Below are positions 40,901-52,217 of a stretch of DNA of 64,000 bases, piece after piece. Numbering within the stretch: the first letter of the stretch is position 1; the number at the start of each line of letters is the position of its first letter. Both the position numbers and the translations under genes were made by a program. The notes beneath the pieces are model-generated. The model saw only the letters and a list, made by a program, of their open reading frames with translations, was not told where the DNA came from and did not search any database. The DNA is from Helopsaltes ochotensis (lineage: Eukaryota; Chordata; Aves; Passeriformes; Locustellidae): NCBI GenBank assembly GCA_013400155.1, contig VXBM01000044.1, forward strand, positions 115,383-179,382. Direction: 5' to 3'.

Positions 40901-42564
40901 ATCTTTGAATCACAAAACATACAGATTTTTCATTTTGTATACCTCCTCCTTTAAATTACATTCTTCTGTTTGATTTTTTTTACTTTTTTTTATATTATTT
41001 TCCTCCTGGAAGATAATACTGGGATTAGCCAAGTAGCATGCTAGACAATTTTTAGAGGATTGAGCAATTGAAATTGAAAATCTTTTTGTTTCTAAAATTT
41101 CTAGTTTGTTCAGTAAGTATGTGTTACTTGGATGTAAATATTAATAGTCATGGGAAAAAGCGCAGTTCTTTGAAGTTTGATAAAAACAGAATAAATTCTG
41201 GTACTTTTTTAACATAATTTTTAACTAATTCATCTGAAATTGTTGATTTGTCTTGAAATTGAAATTGAGAAGTAAGAAATAGGAAACATAACTCAGTTCT
41301 GTAAAAAAAATAGCTCTTGCACAGGACCTCAGTGTCTTTAAACTGTGAAGAAAAGGAGATTAAAGCAGACAATTCTTTCAGCTCTCTAGGAATGAGTAAA
41401 GGAGGTTTTCTCTGTCAGGAGTCAGATGACAGTTTTTTCCTGTGTGAGGGTAGTAGTTTTTAAATGTATGCAACATCTTCTGTTAGTCATTAAATGCTCT
41501 TGTGGGATGACAAGGGGTTTTTTAAGATATTTATTTATCATTATCTGGTAGACAACATATGCCAGAAGGGAAGAAATTGGAAGTTAGCAACAGTTTTCTA
41601 CAGCATAAGATGTATCCACAAGAGCAATAAATAAAAAGCATTTTAAAGTAGGCATATCATTAGTTGAATGCTTATTATTCTTACTAGTTCTTATTGCTAA
41701 ACTTGCATAAACATTGACATTTTAAGCGGTGGATTAATTCAGTTAGATTATTTCATATGCAAAATACCCAGGTAATGCTGCAGACACAGGTGGAAAATCC
41801 AGTTAATTCTCTGTGATGATGGAAGGAAAGTGACAACTGTGGTTTCGTATCTTACGAGCTTCACAGAAATGGCACTGCTGAAGCTTTGTGAATTTTGGAG
41901 GCAGAAAGGAACAGCAACTTCACAAAAGCATGGAGAGATCCCACACAGAAAGACCCAAAATGGAGATGGAGCAGGCAGAAAGACAATAAAGACAAACTGG
42001 GGAGATGGGAGGGATGAGAATGGGCTAGAGTTGCTGGTCCATGTCTCGTCAGCTTCGGTTCTCAGAGTGCTCCAACAATTTGAAAACAAGAAAAGCAGCT
42101 TCTGGGGGAAAAAATCTTTCTAAGATGGAATTAGGGTTATTGGTATGCTCAATAGCTTAGTGGTGAGAAAGGTTTATTATGGTATTGAAGATTTTTATGT
42201 GTGGTTTTTAAAGTCATACTTAAACAATAGACTATGACTTAAAATTAGATTAATGTGTATTTTTTATTTTCTAGTATTCTTGCTTGTGCCTTAAGACAGC
42301 TTAATACATACTTGGTATTGAGAACTAGTTTTATCAAAAAAATACAATCACATTGCTTCAGTATATCTTGTAGAAGGACATCATAAGCTAATGTTACACT
42401 GGTCGTGGAATATTGTCTAATGTTCTGTTTGGGTCATATATACAGTGTAGGTATCCTTACGCTTAACCTTTGCTTTTACCATAAATTGCTATTCAAGCCA
42501 ATCACACAGTCTTCAAAGTCATGTTCCTTTCATACCTTAAAAAAATAAATACAGGTATATATAT

Positions 42565-42587
42565 CACACCATGTTCTTCATGGTGTG
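42565..42587. repeat. Perfect 9-bp inverted repeat
   Basis: CACACCATG at 42565-42573 and CATGGTGTG at 42579-42587 pair perfectly around a 5-base loop. It lies after an AT dinucleotide stretch. It is too short for a microRNA hairpin. Confidence 0.8.
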
Positions 42588-44259
42588 TGTCTAATCATTT
42601 TTATATCATGGTTGTAAGTGATGGAAGATAATCTAAAACATAAAGATGGTAGCATCTTTCAAAGACAGTAATTTTTAAAACTAGGCAATATTTTTCCTCT
42701 CCCATCTGCAAACTTCCCTTCCTCAAAATGAAACCAATTCGTTAGTTCAGTGCAATCAGTGTAATCTTTCTGGTAAGAAGGTTTAAATGGAAAAACTCAC
42801 CCTTCACTAAGGTAGTGATCGTGGTGATTCATTAAAGGAAGAAGTCCAAAAGTTTTCGGGATCACCACAACTGCTGCCAGTCTAGTGGAAGAAATCTGCC
42901 TTTCAGTTTGTGTAGGACAAGATTTGCTCAAGTGCTTTCTCCGCTTTAAAAGATTTTCCTTTGTGTATAATACGGATGATTTAGAAGAAGCTGTGTCAGC
43001 ACTGATTTATACATTGACAGCTATGGATAATAAGATATGGGCAAACATACAGCTCACCCTTTTACAGATTAACCTGCAGACTGCATTAGGCAAATTTGAT
43101 GGCATTAAAAGATTTTTCCAATTTGTCTGGAAACAATTTCTCTTTTGTATTGTGTCAAGGGTAACATTTCATGCCATTGTAGTAATTTAAATAGCTTTGA
43201 TAAATTGTTTGAGAGGTTAGAGAATTGTGCTATGTATATATTTTACCTCTTTAAAATAAAAAGGCTATTAGCTTAATTGTTAAAAGAAATTCATTACTAA
43301 AAATTGAAGAAGCCTTAGAAAGTAGACCTAAATATTCCAACACTGCAGCACTGGTGTTGTAACATTGCACCAAAATGATTAAAGATCATATTCAGAATTG
43401 ATAGTTTGCACTTAGCTTTCAATACACAGAAACACAGGCACTGTTACAATTATGACAGTATTTTATTCCCTTGTAGTAGTGATTCAGATGAAACTAGAAG
43501 AACTTTATAGAAGTTGGTACATTACATTCAGTGGTGGGTGTGATGATTTATTAATAAAGTAAAATGTTATCATAGATTCAGAAGAATCATAGAAAATACT
43601 TTAGTAAAAGTATCATTAGCCCTGCAAGCTAATATATAATTGAAGACAGAAGGGCAGAGTTCATTTGTATTTTGTTCATTTTCTTAGTATTGTTCACATA
43701 CATTTACTCATATATATTATTTGACACTGACAAGCCACCGGCTTAGAGAAGTTTTTAAAGTGAGGTTTTTTATCGTCTTTGCTTTGCAAGTCTTGCCCTG
43801 AAATTCATAAGACAATTCAGTATTTATAGGGAAAGCTTTTATCAGTAGAGAAAGTGTGATTTTATATTTGCATGATTGCTAATTTAAGCAGACATTTTTA
43901 ATTGGGCTGTATGTGCTGTATCAATGTTTTGAATTGAAAAGGTAATAATCATTTTCAGAGAAACTAATCTAAATTTTTCATAACTTAATACTCAAGGATT
44001 AATAATGTATGGGATGGATTGCCGAGTTTTATGTCTAGAAATCAAGTGGTCCATTACAACATACTATCTGCATATAATTGCAGACAGCACAAAGTCTGTA
44101 GAAAACCAGGTACTGAGGGTTACAGCAGAAACACTACTTTCATTTGAAGCAGAACTAAAGGAGATAAGTACACAGGTCTGTAAGTGCCTCGGACCCTGTT
44201 ATTTCTACATGTAGACATATTCCAGGAGGTAATTACTCTAAATCCCCTGCATACCCAGG

Positions 44260-44760
44260 GGTAACACCTCCCACCTGCTCCAGGCATGCACACACGCGGG
44301 AAGACCCCTAAAACTGGTGTCTGTCCCTGGTCCCTGCCGCGGCGGCTGGAATTAACATGCAGCTGGGCTGCTCTGATAAATGGATTCTGTTAGGTCACCG
44401 AGGGGATGCGTGTGACATTAAGTGATTTACCGTCCTTTACCTTAATGAAATTGTTTCGGCAAGATGACGCTGAGAGCTTTTAATGGATAGCTTTTCTTGA
44501 TGTAATGAAATTGCATTCCTTTGGCATTTAATATAAGGTGCAGTTATTATTTACTGGAGCTTTCCCAGCGCTGCTGTTTTGCGCAGACAGTTGAGAACAA
44601 AAAGGGATTTCTGTGGCAGCGTGCAGGCCAGCGCCGTGCGAGCCTGGAGCGGGCAGCGATGGCCAGAGCCTTTCCCTTCGCCTGGCCTGCCTCTGCCACC
44701 CCTTCGGGAGGCTGCCCTTGCTCCCCGCCTTGGCAGCACGCCTCTCCCTTACAAATGCCT
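44260..44760. promoter_or_regulatory. Candidate conserved/regulatory block before the exon at 44779
   Basis: Two G+C- and CpG-rich patches (about 44260-44345 with CACACGCGGG and CCGCGGCGGC, and about 44620-44760) flank a unique stretch at 44350-44560. That stretch is dense in homeodomain-like cores, including TTAATGAAATTG, TTTTAATGG and GTAATGAAATTG. No repeat is recognised. Composition departs sharply from the surrounding intron. An intronic enhancer or deeply conserved element is plausible, but this rests on composition and motif look only. Confidence 0.3.
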
Positions 44761-44778
44761 TCCTAATCTGTTTAACAG

Positions 44779-44850
44779 GCAACTGGATTACAACCAGATC
44801 AGCTGTATTGAAGATGGGGCATTTAGGGCTCTGCGTGACCTGGAAGTGCT
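44779..44850 (+). CDS. SLIT2: SLIT2 exon, D1 leucine-rich repeat (QLDYNQISCIEDGAF)
   Basis: The 72-nt exon starts with the last base of a Leu codon, then 23 codons reading QLDYNQISCIEDGAF and RALRDLEV, then CT of the next Leu codon. The acceptor is GTTTAACAG with a CCTAAT branch-point candidate about 15 bases upstream; the donor is CT|GTAAGT. It is one extracellular LRR and joins in frame to the exons on both sides. About half of its codons (12 of 23) end in G or C. It probably corresponds to exon 6 in the mammalian gene. It matches SLIT2 rather than the paralogues as I remember them. Confidence 0.97.
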
Positions 44851-46170
44851 GTAAGTATTCCTTGTATCTCTTACTTGTAGCGAGAGCTCAGTGTCTGGGG
44901 AGTACTAATGTAGCAGCTTATCTGCAAGCTGCAGCCTGGTGTCAGGATGGTCTAGTGAAAAGATGTCTTAAAATAATCCGCTGCCATGTGCTGTAAAATG
45001 GTAAGAAGATATGGAGAGGCATAGATACTCCTTTACTCTCCAAGACAGCCATTAAACATAAAAATAATAAAAAAACCCCATTGGCAGATACTGTAAGAAA
45101 AGAATATATTTCATTTTTAAAAGGGGGAGGGCAGCAGTATTAATAAACCAAATTAATTTTGTAAATTATCCATTATTGTTGATGTGCTGAACATTTTCAG
45201 CATCGCTTTTGTTGTATACTCAACAAAGATCAATTTGATCTTTCAGACTCAGTGTAAGGAACAATATGCTATATCTATTTGACAATCTGGATGTTTTCAA
45301 AAAGGCACTTTATAGCAAACACTACTGCTGTATGTTAAGATGTTTAGTGTGTCCATGTTAATAGCTTCTTTTAAAACATTTTATGTGCATAAATACATTT
45401 CTATGTGTATGAAAATGTGGGGGGGGTTGTCACTGAAGATTATTATTGCAACACTTTCTTTCCACACTTTTTTTTCCCACTTTCTTCAAGTGCCTCTCAT
45501 TGAGGTTAAAGGTAACAAAATTATCATCTGAGAACAGTTACTGTAATGAGCAAAGTGCCTTAATTCTCAAAGAACCTGAGACACAGGACACATTGCTAAA
45601 TATTTGCTCAGTCAGTCAAAATGACACATTTTATTTGGATTTTCTTCATTAAGAGAAGTGAAAGAATTTGTGTATCAGTGAGTTACTTCATGTTAATTTG
45701 AATTACAGCTGATAAATCACAACTTGAGGAGGGCGAGGATATGGGTTTTGTTGTGTTTGGGATGTTTGGGGTTTTTTAATTAATATTCTGAAGAACAGAA
45801 GCTTCTCTGGCAATAGATAGTGTCTGCTGTCTGAGAAACCAAAGACTATGTGAGTACCTGGTAGTAAAAGTTTTTTAGTATTAAACACTAGTTGGTTTTA
45901 CTTTTGAGTGAATGAAACTTGCAGCTAAATTTGATGTTATTTTTTCACTTTGCTATTATAGAATAGCAAGCCTATTGTTAACTCTCTGGTATAAAGCCAT
46001 GTCAAATATAGTGTAGGTTCAATATTACATCCAATAGTTAATTTGATGATTAGTTGTCTGTCAGTAAATGTGATGTTCTCTGAGATTTTTATGTTTGGAA
46101 CTCTCATATGGGACAACTTTTTTTCAAGTGATGCCATAATCTGCTTATTATGGTTTGGTTTTGGATTTTT

Positions 46171-46185
46171 GTTGTTGTTGTTGTT
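46171..46185 (+). repeat. (GTT)5 microsatellite
   Basis: Five perfect GTT units within a T- and G-rich stretch. Confidence 0.85.
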
Positions 46186-46884
46186 AATATGAACCTTTCT
46201 TTACAAGTTGCAAGGGTTAAATGTTTATTTAAAAAATCAAAATTTCTGCATCTTTTAATGCTTTCAGTTTTAGTGTTCTTAGAAGGTCATCCTTGCAGTT
46301 GAGGTCAGGGGTACAATTTTTACATTGATTTCAATGAGTGGAAAGAAGAAGAAAGAAACCTCTAACAGTCTGCTGAAAAGTACTTAGGGAGAATTTTTGT
46401 GAATGGATATACATAGTCTATTAGCATTGTTCAAATACATGACTAAATGTTTGCTGTCTTAAATTATGTGATAAGAATTATGTAAAGATTCATGACATTT
46501 TAAGAAATTGAGATAGATATTTCAAATACTTCTGAGGATTTTGTATCTAATTAAGCTCCCTTTTCAATATGGCGTAAAGAATAAAAGATGTGTAGATCAG
46601 ACCATACTGTATATGCACTGAGTAGCAAATAAGACTATATAGATATTTTTTTTTTGGAGTCAATTATTCTAATTAAGCAGAGAAAGTAGATAGTACTTCA
46701 AACTTCAAGTTTGAGGTAAAGCTTTTAAATAGATTGTAATCCTGTTTAGTAACAGTTTGAAGTGCTTACCAAAGTAACACATTTTATATCTTGGTTAAAT
46801 AGTTGTAGAATTTTAGAGGTTTTTAGTGTTAAAGATACAAAATAACCTTATTATTCCTCCCCATGAATTTCTGCGAAAAATTAG

Positions 46885-46923
46885 TTTTCTTTTTTCTTTT
46901 TCTTTTTTTTTTTTTTTCCTTTT
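46885..46923 (+). repeat. Pyrimidine (T-rich) tract
   Basis: Roughly 39 bases of T with scattered C. Its reverse strand gives a Lys-rich run within a chance open frame. Confidence 0.8.
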
Positions 46924-47847
46924 GGAAATCTGCTGTATTTGGGAAAGAGACCATGGGAAAAATATTATGCTGACATGTTGACATGTTAAAAAAAAAGGAA
47001 AATATCTACAAAATGGAAAAAATCCATCATCACAGTCTTTACTATAGTATGTAACACTTAGGTAAAAGTACTGAGCCAAGTTTTTTTACTTACATTTCTG
47101 TAGTGAAATTAAGCATTTCTTTATCATTACAGAGAAATAGCAATAACAATAATTTAACTCCATATGTATCCCTTACATCTATTCCTATATCTATTTTTTT
47201 TTACCCTGAAAAAATAAATTAATAACTTATAAATACAAAATAGCAAGATAAACATCAAACAGTCAAAACTGGAAATTAAAGCATTTGTAGATTCACCTTC
47301 TCTTGAAGCTATGGAAACATCGGCTGATTTCCCTTCCCTTCATTGAAAAGATGTGATTTTAAAATTTTGTAAGAAGTTATGCAGGAAGAACTGTGGGAGC
47401 CATCATTTACCATGTGGACATTGTAAAAAAACTCTGCCACAATTTAGTGACATTTATTCACTAAGACACCTTTTATGTACCTACTACATTGGCCATTTTT
47501 TGTTGTATTATTTTTGTTATGTTTTGAAAGGAGGCACAATTCCTCTATTTATTTGTTTTAGTTTGGGGTTTTTTTCTTTTTTTCTATTATTGGTCTTTCT
47601 GTTTATGTATCCCTAAGAACACACAGGGGAGATCCCTTATGCACAGCGAAGGGAAGATTTAGTACATGGAATGAGTAAGCACATGAGGTAAAATGCTGCA
47701 CATTGCACCAGTAATTAATTGCTTAGCTAATTTGGAGATATATAGCCTGATCCTGGTCAGGGTGCTGTGATTTTACCTTTCTGTGTTTCAAGATGAGACA
47801 GTACTTAAAAATTTGTTCAAAATAGGTACAAATCAAAGTTTGTGCTT

Positions 47848-47864
47848 AAAAAAAAAAAAAAAAA
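47848..47864 (+). repeat. Poly-A tract (17 A)
   Basis: An uninterrupted run of A with no recognised retroposon body before it. Confidence 0.85.
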
Positions 47865-48260
47865 GGAAAATGCTTTCTCTTTCAAAAGGAAAAAAAGCTT
47901 TTTTCAGTGAGGCTTATTATTTATTACTGTTCTAGTTACATAGAGCTCATTATCCATTCTGCTCAGATGAGTAATCTCTAAGTCAAATGTGTAAATTCTA
48001 TTGCTTGCTTCCTGTTTTTTGGACTCAAGCTTGTTTGCATTTTATTTGCAACCTAGAGACAATATTTAACTGCAAGTTAATTCATAAAGTTTCAGAATCT
48101 TTACAAACTACATGTACTAAGTATAATTGGCCTATGTAGACAAGAACTAGCTGAGATTTTTTCCTAGTCACTATCTCTATTTCCCAACACCTTGTCTAAA
48201 ATTTAAATTACTAGTTTGTTAAAGTGTTATAATTCCTGACTTCTATCATATTGGAAACTG

Positions 48261-48306
48261 TCCTATTGTTCATCCAATAGGAGAGTTCATCCAACACTCC
48301 TGTTGG
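48261..48306. repeat. Two adjacent small inverted repeats
   Basis: TCCTATTG (48261-48268) pairs with CAATAGGA (48275-48282) around 6 bases. Directly after, CCAACA (48291-48296) pairs with TGTTGG (48301-48306) around 4 bases. The phrase GTTCATCCAA occurs in both, so the pair may come from a small duplication. Confidence 0.7.
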
Positions 48307-48764
48307 ACCATCTATAGTAACTCCTTCCTTATAAAACCTAAGCCCAGAGTTAATATTTTCTAAAATTCCTGGGAAAAAAAACATTCAGCTCTTGTATCAT
48401 CTGCCAAAAGTCACACTCTCAGAAGGCAGAAAGAGAAATCAATATCCTAGAACCAAGACATTTTCTCCACTATTTTACCTCAGGATGTCAAGTTTGGCTT
48501 AAATGCCATAGATGTTATTAATATGGGTGGAAGTTCTTGTTAAGTGAATTATAGGCTAATGTGATTTTTTACATAGGACTGGTAATGTTAAAACCATGGT
48601 ATTTAGTTGGGGATTCAGCAGGGAGGAAAAATATAACTAAAAGAAGGGAGTTTTTTCCTGATACCCTTCCCTAAAAACAGTACACCATGGCTTTCATTAG
48701 CTTTGCCTTCTTTAAATGTGACAAAACTCTTAAGATGCTAATATGCTTCTTCTTGGCTTTGCAG

Positions 48765-48836
48765 CACTCTCAACAATAACAACATCACTCGACTATCCGT
48801 GGCAAGTTTCAACCATATGCCCAAACTCAGAACATT
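48765..48836 (+). CDS. SLIT2: SLIT2 exon, D1 leucine-rich repeat ([15 protein letters not shown])
   Basis: The 72-nt exon completes a Leu codon (CT|C), carries 23 codons reading [15 protein letters not shown] and NHMPKLRT, and ends with TT of the next Phe codon. The acceptor is GGCTTTGCAG and the donor TT|GTGAGT. It holds one LRR and an N-glycosylation sequon, Asn-Ile-Thr, within the NNNNIT run, as expected for a secreted protein. 12 of 23 codons end in G or C. It probably corresponds to exon 7 of the mammalian gene. Identity to SLIT2 as remembered is complete over this stretch. Confidence 0.97.
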
Positions 48837-51538
48837 GTGAGTAGTCCCACTGAAACTGGCTGCCATTTTTATCAGTCCAGTATTTTATTTTTACTCCTAT
48901 TAAGTTTTGTCAGGGATCTATAAATACATATACAGGTAAAGCAAACATAAGCTCAAATAAAAAATATTGATGTCTCGTGAGGTTGACGAGTATGAAGTCT
49001 GTGTATGTTGGTGTTAGCCAATTCTGCAAGGTAAACCTAACAAGTGACCCCAAAGCTATACCTGGGGCTCAGGAGCTAAAGAAGAAGTTGGATCCTTTTC
49101 CATCAAATTTTTTAGGATATGAAATTAATAAGTCTATAAAAACAGTTTCATAGCCTCTTCCCAAACGGGCTTTCCATTGTGCCATATTCAGTCACAGAAA
49201 AGCTTCACCTTCTAACCAAAAAAAGATGAGGGCAGGGGGAATTCTCCTTATGTGTTACAGCTATATAGAGAAATAAATTGATGTTTTTTGAAAGTTAAAA
49301 ATTTGTTTTACTTTGAGCTATTGAATGGGTCACATTTCATTTAGGAACATTGGAGATTCTTTGATTGACTGTCAGATGTGATAAATGGGAAATCTTTATG
49401 CTTTTATTACTGTACTGCTAGCAGACCTAATTAAACTAAACTGGCTTGCCAACATTCTTTGTAACATAAAATTATAGCATCATCCGGTAGTGCTATTATA
49501 ATTAAAGTTGTGTCAGCATTTACAATAAGGTCCCCATTTTTAGAGGTTATGACTTTGACAGAGTAACACTTCAGGCTTCTAAAGCAAAGCACAGTGAAAA
49601 GACCCTGTATCCAAGTCGTATGGGCTGGAATTATGTTTTGGTATATTTATACTGACTACAAAAAAATCTAGATTGTGTTGACTGGCAAAACCAGGTTTAG
49701 TCCAGGGACTCACTGTTAAACAGATTTTCCAGTGGAGTGGGAATTAAGAATGAAGGGAATCTTTCTATTAGAGCTCAAGAGTAGTTGTTAGTGTTAAAGA
49801 ATAACTTTAAAAAAAAAAACTTTCTAATTTCTTTTATCCATGTTGAGTTGCACAACTGTTCTGAAATCAATAAGACTATTCACCCAGGTTGACATATGAC
49901 TTGTAACTGAAGAAGCTTCACACTGGTGAGTAGTTATGTTGATTTCATAATAGAGTTGCAGCTATTCTTGTTTCAACAAATATGAGAGTGCTTAAATAGG
50001 GCTGACCACGGGCTTTTGTTCACCTCACGTATATTTTGATAATAGAATTTCATTCTGTTCTTTCAGGTTCAAGTCTTGAAAATGTGCAGTGCATACTTTT
50101 TTCAAACTTTCAGATACAGTTTCTGTTTTGAACCATAAAATAGAGTTAATCAGATTTGCAATATTTACATTTTCTTTAGTTGGGATATTTCATTTTCTGA
50201 AAATATATTTTAGAAACAAACAAAAAAAAAAACTGGACACACAGAGTCCTGGATTATAGCTGTAGCATCCCATTTGCAGTCAGAATATGCTTGTATAAGT
50301 ATACTGATTTCAGTGGCATTACTTCTGATTTGAGACAGTCTTCATGCCTACAGCTGGCCACAGATCACACAGAATGAGTGTGCTGAGTTGTAAGCTGTAT
50401 TTGCAAAGCACCCACCCTAGAATTAGTACAGGAAAAATGTATTGCCTTTAATTTCTAGACATTTATGGGGGGGGGGGAAGTTTTGGTTAATATTTTAGTT
50501 TATGTTGGTTACATATTTCATGGTTGCTTTGTGGATTTATTTTCTAATGGATTAGTCAGTCTTTGTCTACATCCTGAATTTCCTGCACTTCCTTTCCAGT
50601 TATTTAGTTAGGATTGAACACATCAGCTAAAAAGTACCAAAATGGCATGTCCCTGTTATGGGTGATTCTCAGTAAAAATTTGATTTACAGCTGTGGACAT
50701 CCTTTTCAGTAGTTTAAGAAAATGTAAGAGGCAGAGAAGAGTAATTTACCTAATTTAGTGAATACATTTGTCTGGTATTTTATCAATGGCAAAGTGCTTT
50801 TTGCCACTTGACAAGGAGCCATGGTCCTGTGTCAGACCACACCAACAAGAGACAACTTTCTTAATTCCATCACTTGCTTCCATTTGGTCTTTTTATTAAT
50901 TTTAGACATTGCTTAAAATGTAGATCCCTAGCGGCCAAAAGCAGCTAATCCCACTTTCTGCTCTTCAGAAAAGAGATGTGAAAGAAGGTGCTTTATATTG
51001 AGTTATTACTCTCTCTTGTTCAGCAGAAAATGTGTATGACCTGTTAAAAGGGATCTGTCAGGCTGTTTCTATAGAGACTAATAATGGCCAGACTTACAGA
51101 TACATCTAATTGGAAACAAAATCTTTTATTAACCCTTTATTTCTGACATGAGAGTATTACCACTCTAGGGAAATCTTGAGGTATTTTTGTCTTATTCACA
51201 AATTACGGAGATCGGGTCTAAAGGGTCCCATGTCATCTTTTGAGCTTTTGTATATTTACTTCTTTTTCTTAGACAAGAAACAGGAAACTACAGAAAAGTT
51301 AATTTATTAGGAAGCCTTCTTTTTTCTTAACAAAAAGTAATTTTGTTGCTTGCGTAGTTTTATGTATTAACTTGTAACTCCCAGACATTCAAAGAAAGAT
51401 GTAAAAAGCTAAGGTTTCATTAACGGTTTTATTAATAAGCTGTCATCGTTGCTTGCTGACGGGAGGGCCGGGCCAACCGGCCGCTCTTCTGTTTGCTCTT
51501 CCTAACTGGGCGCTGTTGCCGTGTGTCGTTCCATGCAG
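48837..51538 (+). other. SLIT2: SLIT2 intron, 2702 bp
   Basis: GTGAGT donor and TCCATGCAG acceptor, with CCTAAC at 51501-51506 as a near-consensus branch point about 34 bases before the AG. It is A+T-rich until about 51460, where G+C rises abruptly into the next exon. It contains a run of 11 G at 50467-50477. I recognise no repeat family or gene in it. Confidence 0.9.
50467..50477 (+). repeat. Poly-G run (11 G)
   Basis: Eleven consecutive G lie in an A+T-rich intron. Such runs are rare, prone to length errors in sequencing, and can form G-quadruplex-like stacks or bind hnRNP H/F in the transcript. Confidence 0.9.
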
Positions 51539-51702
51539 CCGCCTGCACTCCAACAACCTGTACTGCGACTGCCACCTGGCCTGGCTGTCGGACTGGCTGC
51601 GGCAGCGCCCGCGCGTCGGGCTCTACACGCAGTGCATGGGGCCCTCGCACCTCCGCGGGCACAACGTGGCCGAGGTGCAGAAGCGGGAGTTTGTCTGCAG
51701 CG
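51539..51702 (+). CDS. SLIT2: SLIT2 exon, D1 last LRR strand and LRR C-terminal cap
   Basis: The 164-nt exon starts with C completing Phe (TT|C), has 54 codons from RLHSNNLYCDCHLAW to QKREFVCS, and ends with the first G of the next codon. Donor CG|GTAAGA. It encodes the LRRCT cap of D1, with the CxC pair (YCDC), the W-L-x-x-W-L core and the later Cys of TQCMG and FVCS that form its disulfides. Compared with neighbours it is extreme in composition: 114 of 164 bases are G or C, about 17 CpG, and 53 of 54 codons end in G or C (only the TTT of FVC does not). The protein is unchanged from SLIT2 as I remember it, so the shift is silent. It probably corresponds to exon 8. Confidence 0.97.
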
Positions 51703-52217
51703 GTAAGAGAAACGCGCTGGCCCGGCCGCTCCTGCCCCGAGCCGCGCCTGCCGACACCCCAGGGCTGACTGCTGCTGCTGCGCGCTGCCTTTTGTTAGCT
51801 TTTTGCGTGATCCGAGCGTGAATGCTTGCCAAGAAAAACCTAATCGTTTTTATCGGTATTTGTGGGGGTGTTCGTGTCCTTGCAAATTTTGTGTAAATGT
51901 TGCGTTCGCATACGTTTTATAGCCTTCTAAAAGTATAATTCTGGGGGAGAGATACAGGGAATGAAATAAAAGGTGTACTGATTGAGAACATAAATCCATT
52001 AGTAATAAGGAATTAAAACAAAAAAAGTTACAGGTATATACTTGTTATTTTCTGACTTTTAAATACTACTCTGAATCCCTAAGTAATTTTCTCAATTTTT
52101 ATTGTTATGCTTTAATGCATAAGGTTATTTTTTGATGTGAAATAATGAAATGACTATTAGTTCATTACTAATCACATTTTCTCTATTCAATTTTTTTCCT
52201 TTGTTTGTATCTTCTAG
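51703..52217 (+). other. SLIT2: SLIT2 intron, 515 bp, between D1 cap exon and microexon
   Basis: It is G+C-rich for roughly the first 120 bases and then abruptly A+T-rich. The 3' end has a strong pyrimidine tract (52179-52215) after TACTAAT at 52166-52172, close to the ideal branch-point sequence, with the branch A about 46 bases from the AG. If the microexon is skipped, this intron, the microexon and the next intron form one 2356-bp intron. Confidence 0.85.

Larger units (their letters stand above)
35565..44778 (+). other. SLIT2: SLIT2 intron, 9214 bp
   Basis: A+T-rich intron with a GT donor and an AG acceptor. Its contents are a purine-rich A/G tract near 37.35 kb, a + strand CR1 at 37690-37990, several small inverted repeats, and a G+C- and CpG-rich final 500 bases near the next exon. 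A likely branch point CCTAAT lies at 44762-44767, close to the acceptor. Open frames at 38732-39148 and 42885-43190 have no recognisable domain and I take them as chance. Confidence 0.9.
44851..48764 (+). other. SLIT2: SLIT2 intron, 3914 bp
   Basis: A+T-rich intron with a GTAAGT donor and a TTTGCAG acceptor; GCTAAT at 48737-48742 is a branch-point candidate. It contains a G8 run at 45419-45426, (GTT)5 at 46171-46185, a long pyrimidine tract near 46.9 kb, poly-A at 47848-47864 and two adjacent small hairpins near 48.27 kb. No mobile element with a clear identity and no other gene was seen. Confidence 0.9.

Noticed and set aside
42885..43190. 101-residue + strand open frame
   Set aside because: No recognisable family and no supporting context.
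51432..51832. Several overlapping open frames on both strands around the GC-rich exon
   Set aside because: High G+C removes stop codons by chance. Only the + strand frame that splices with the neighbouring exons is real.
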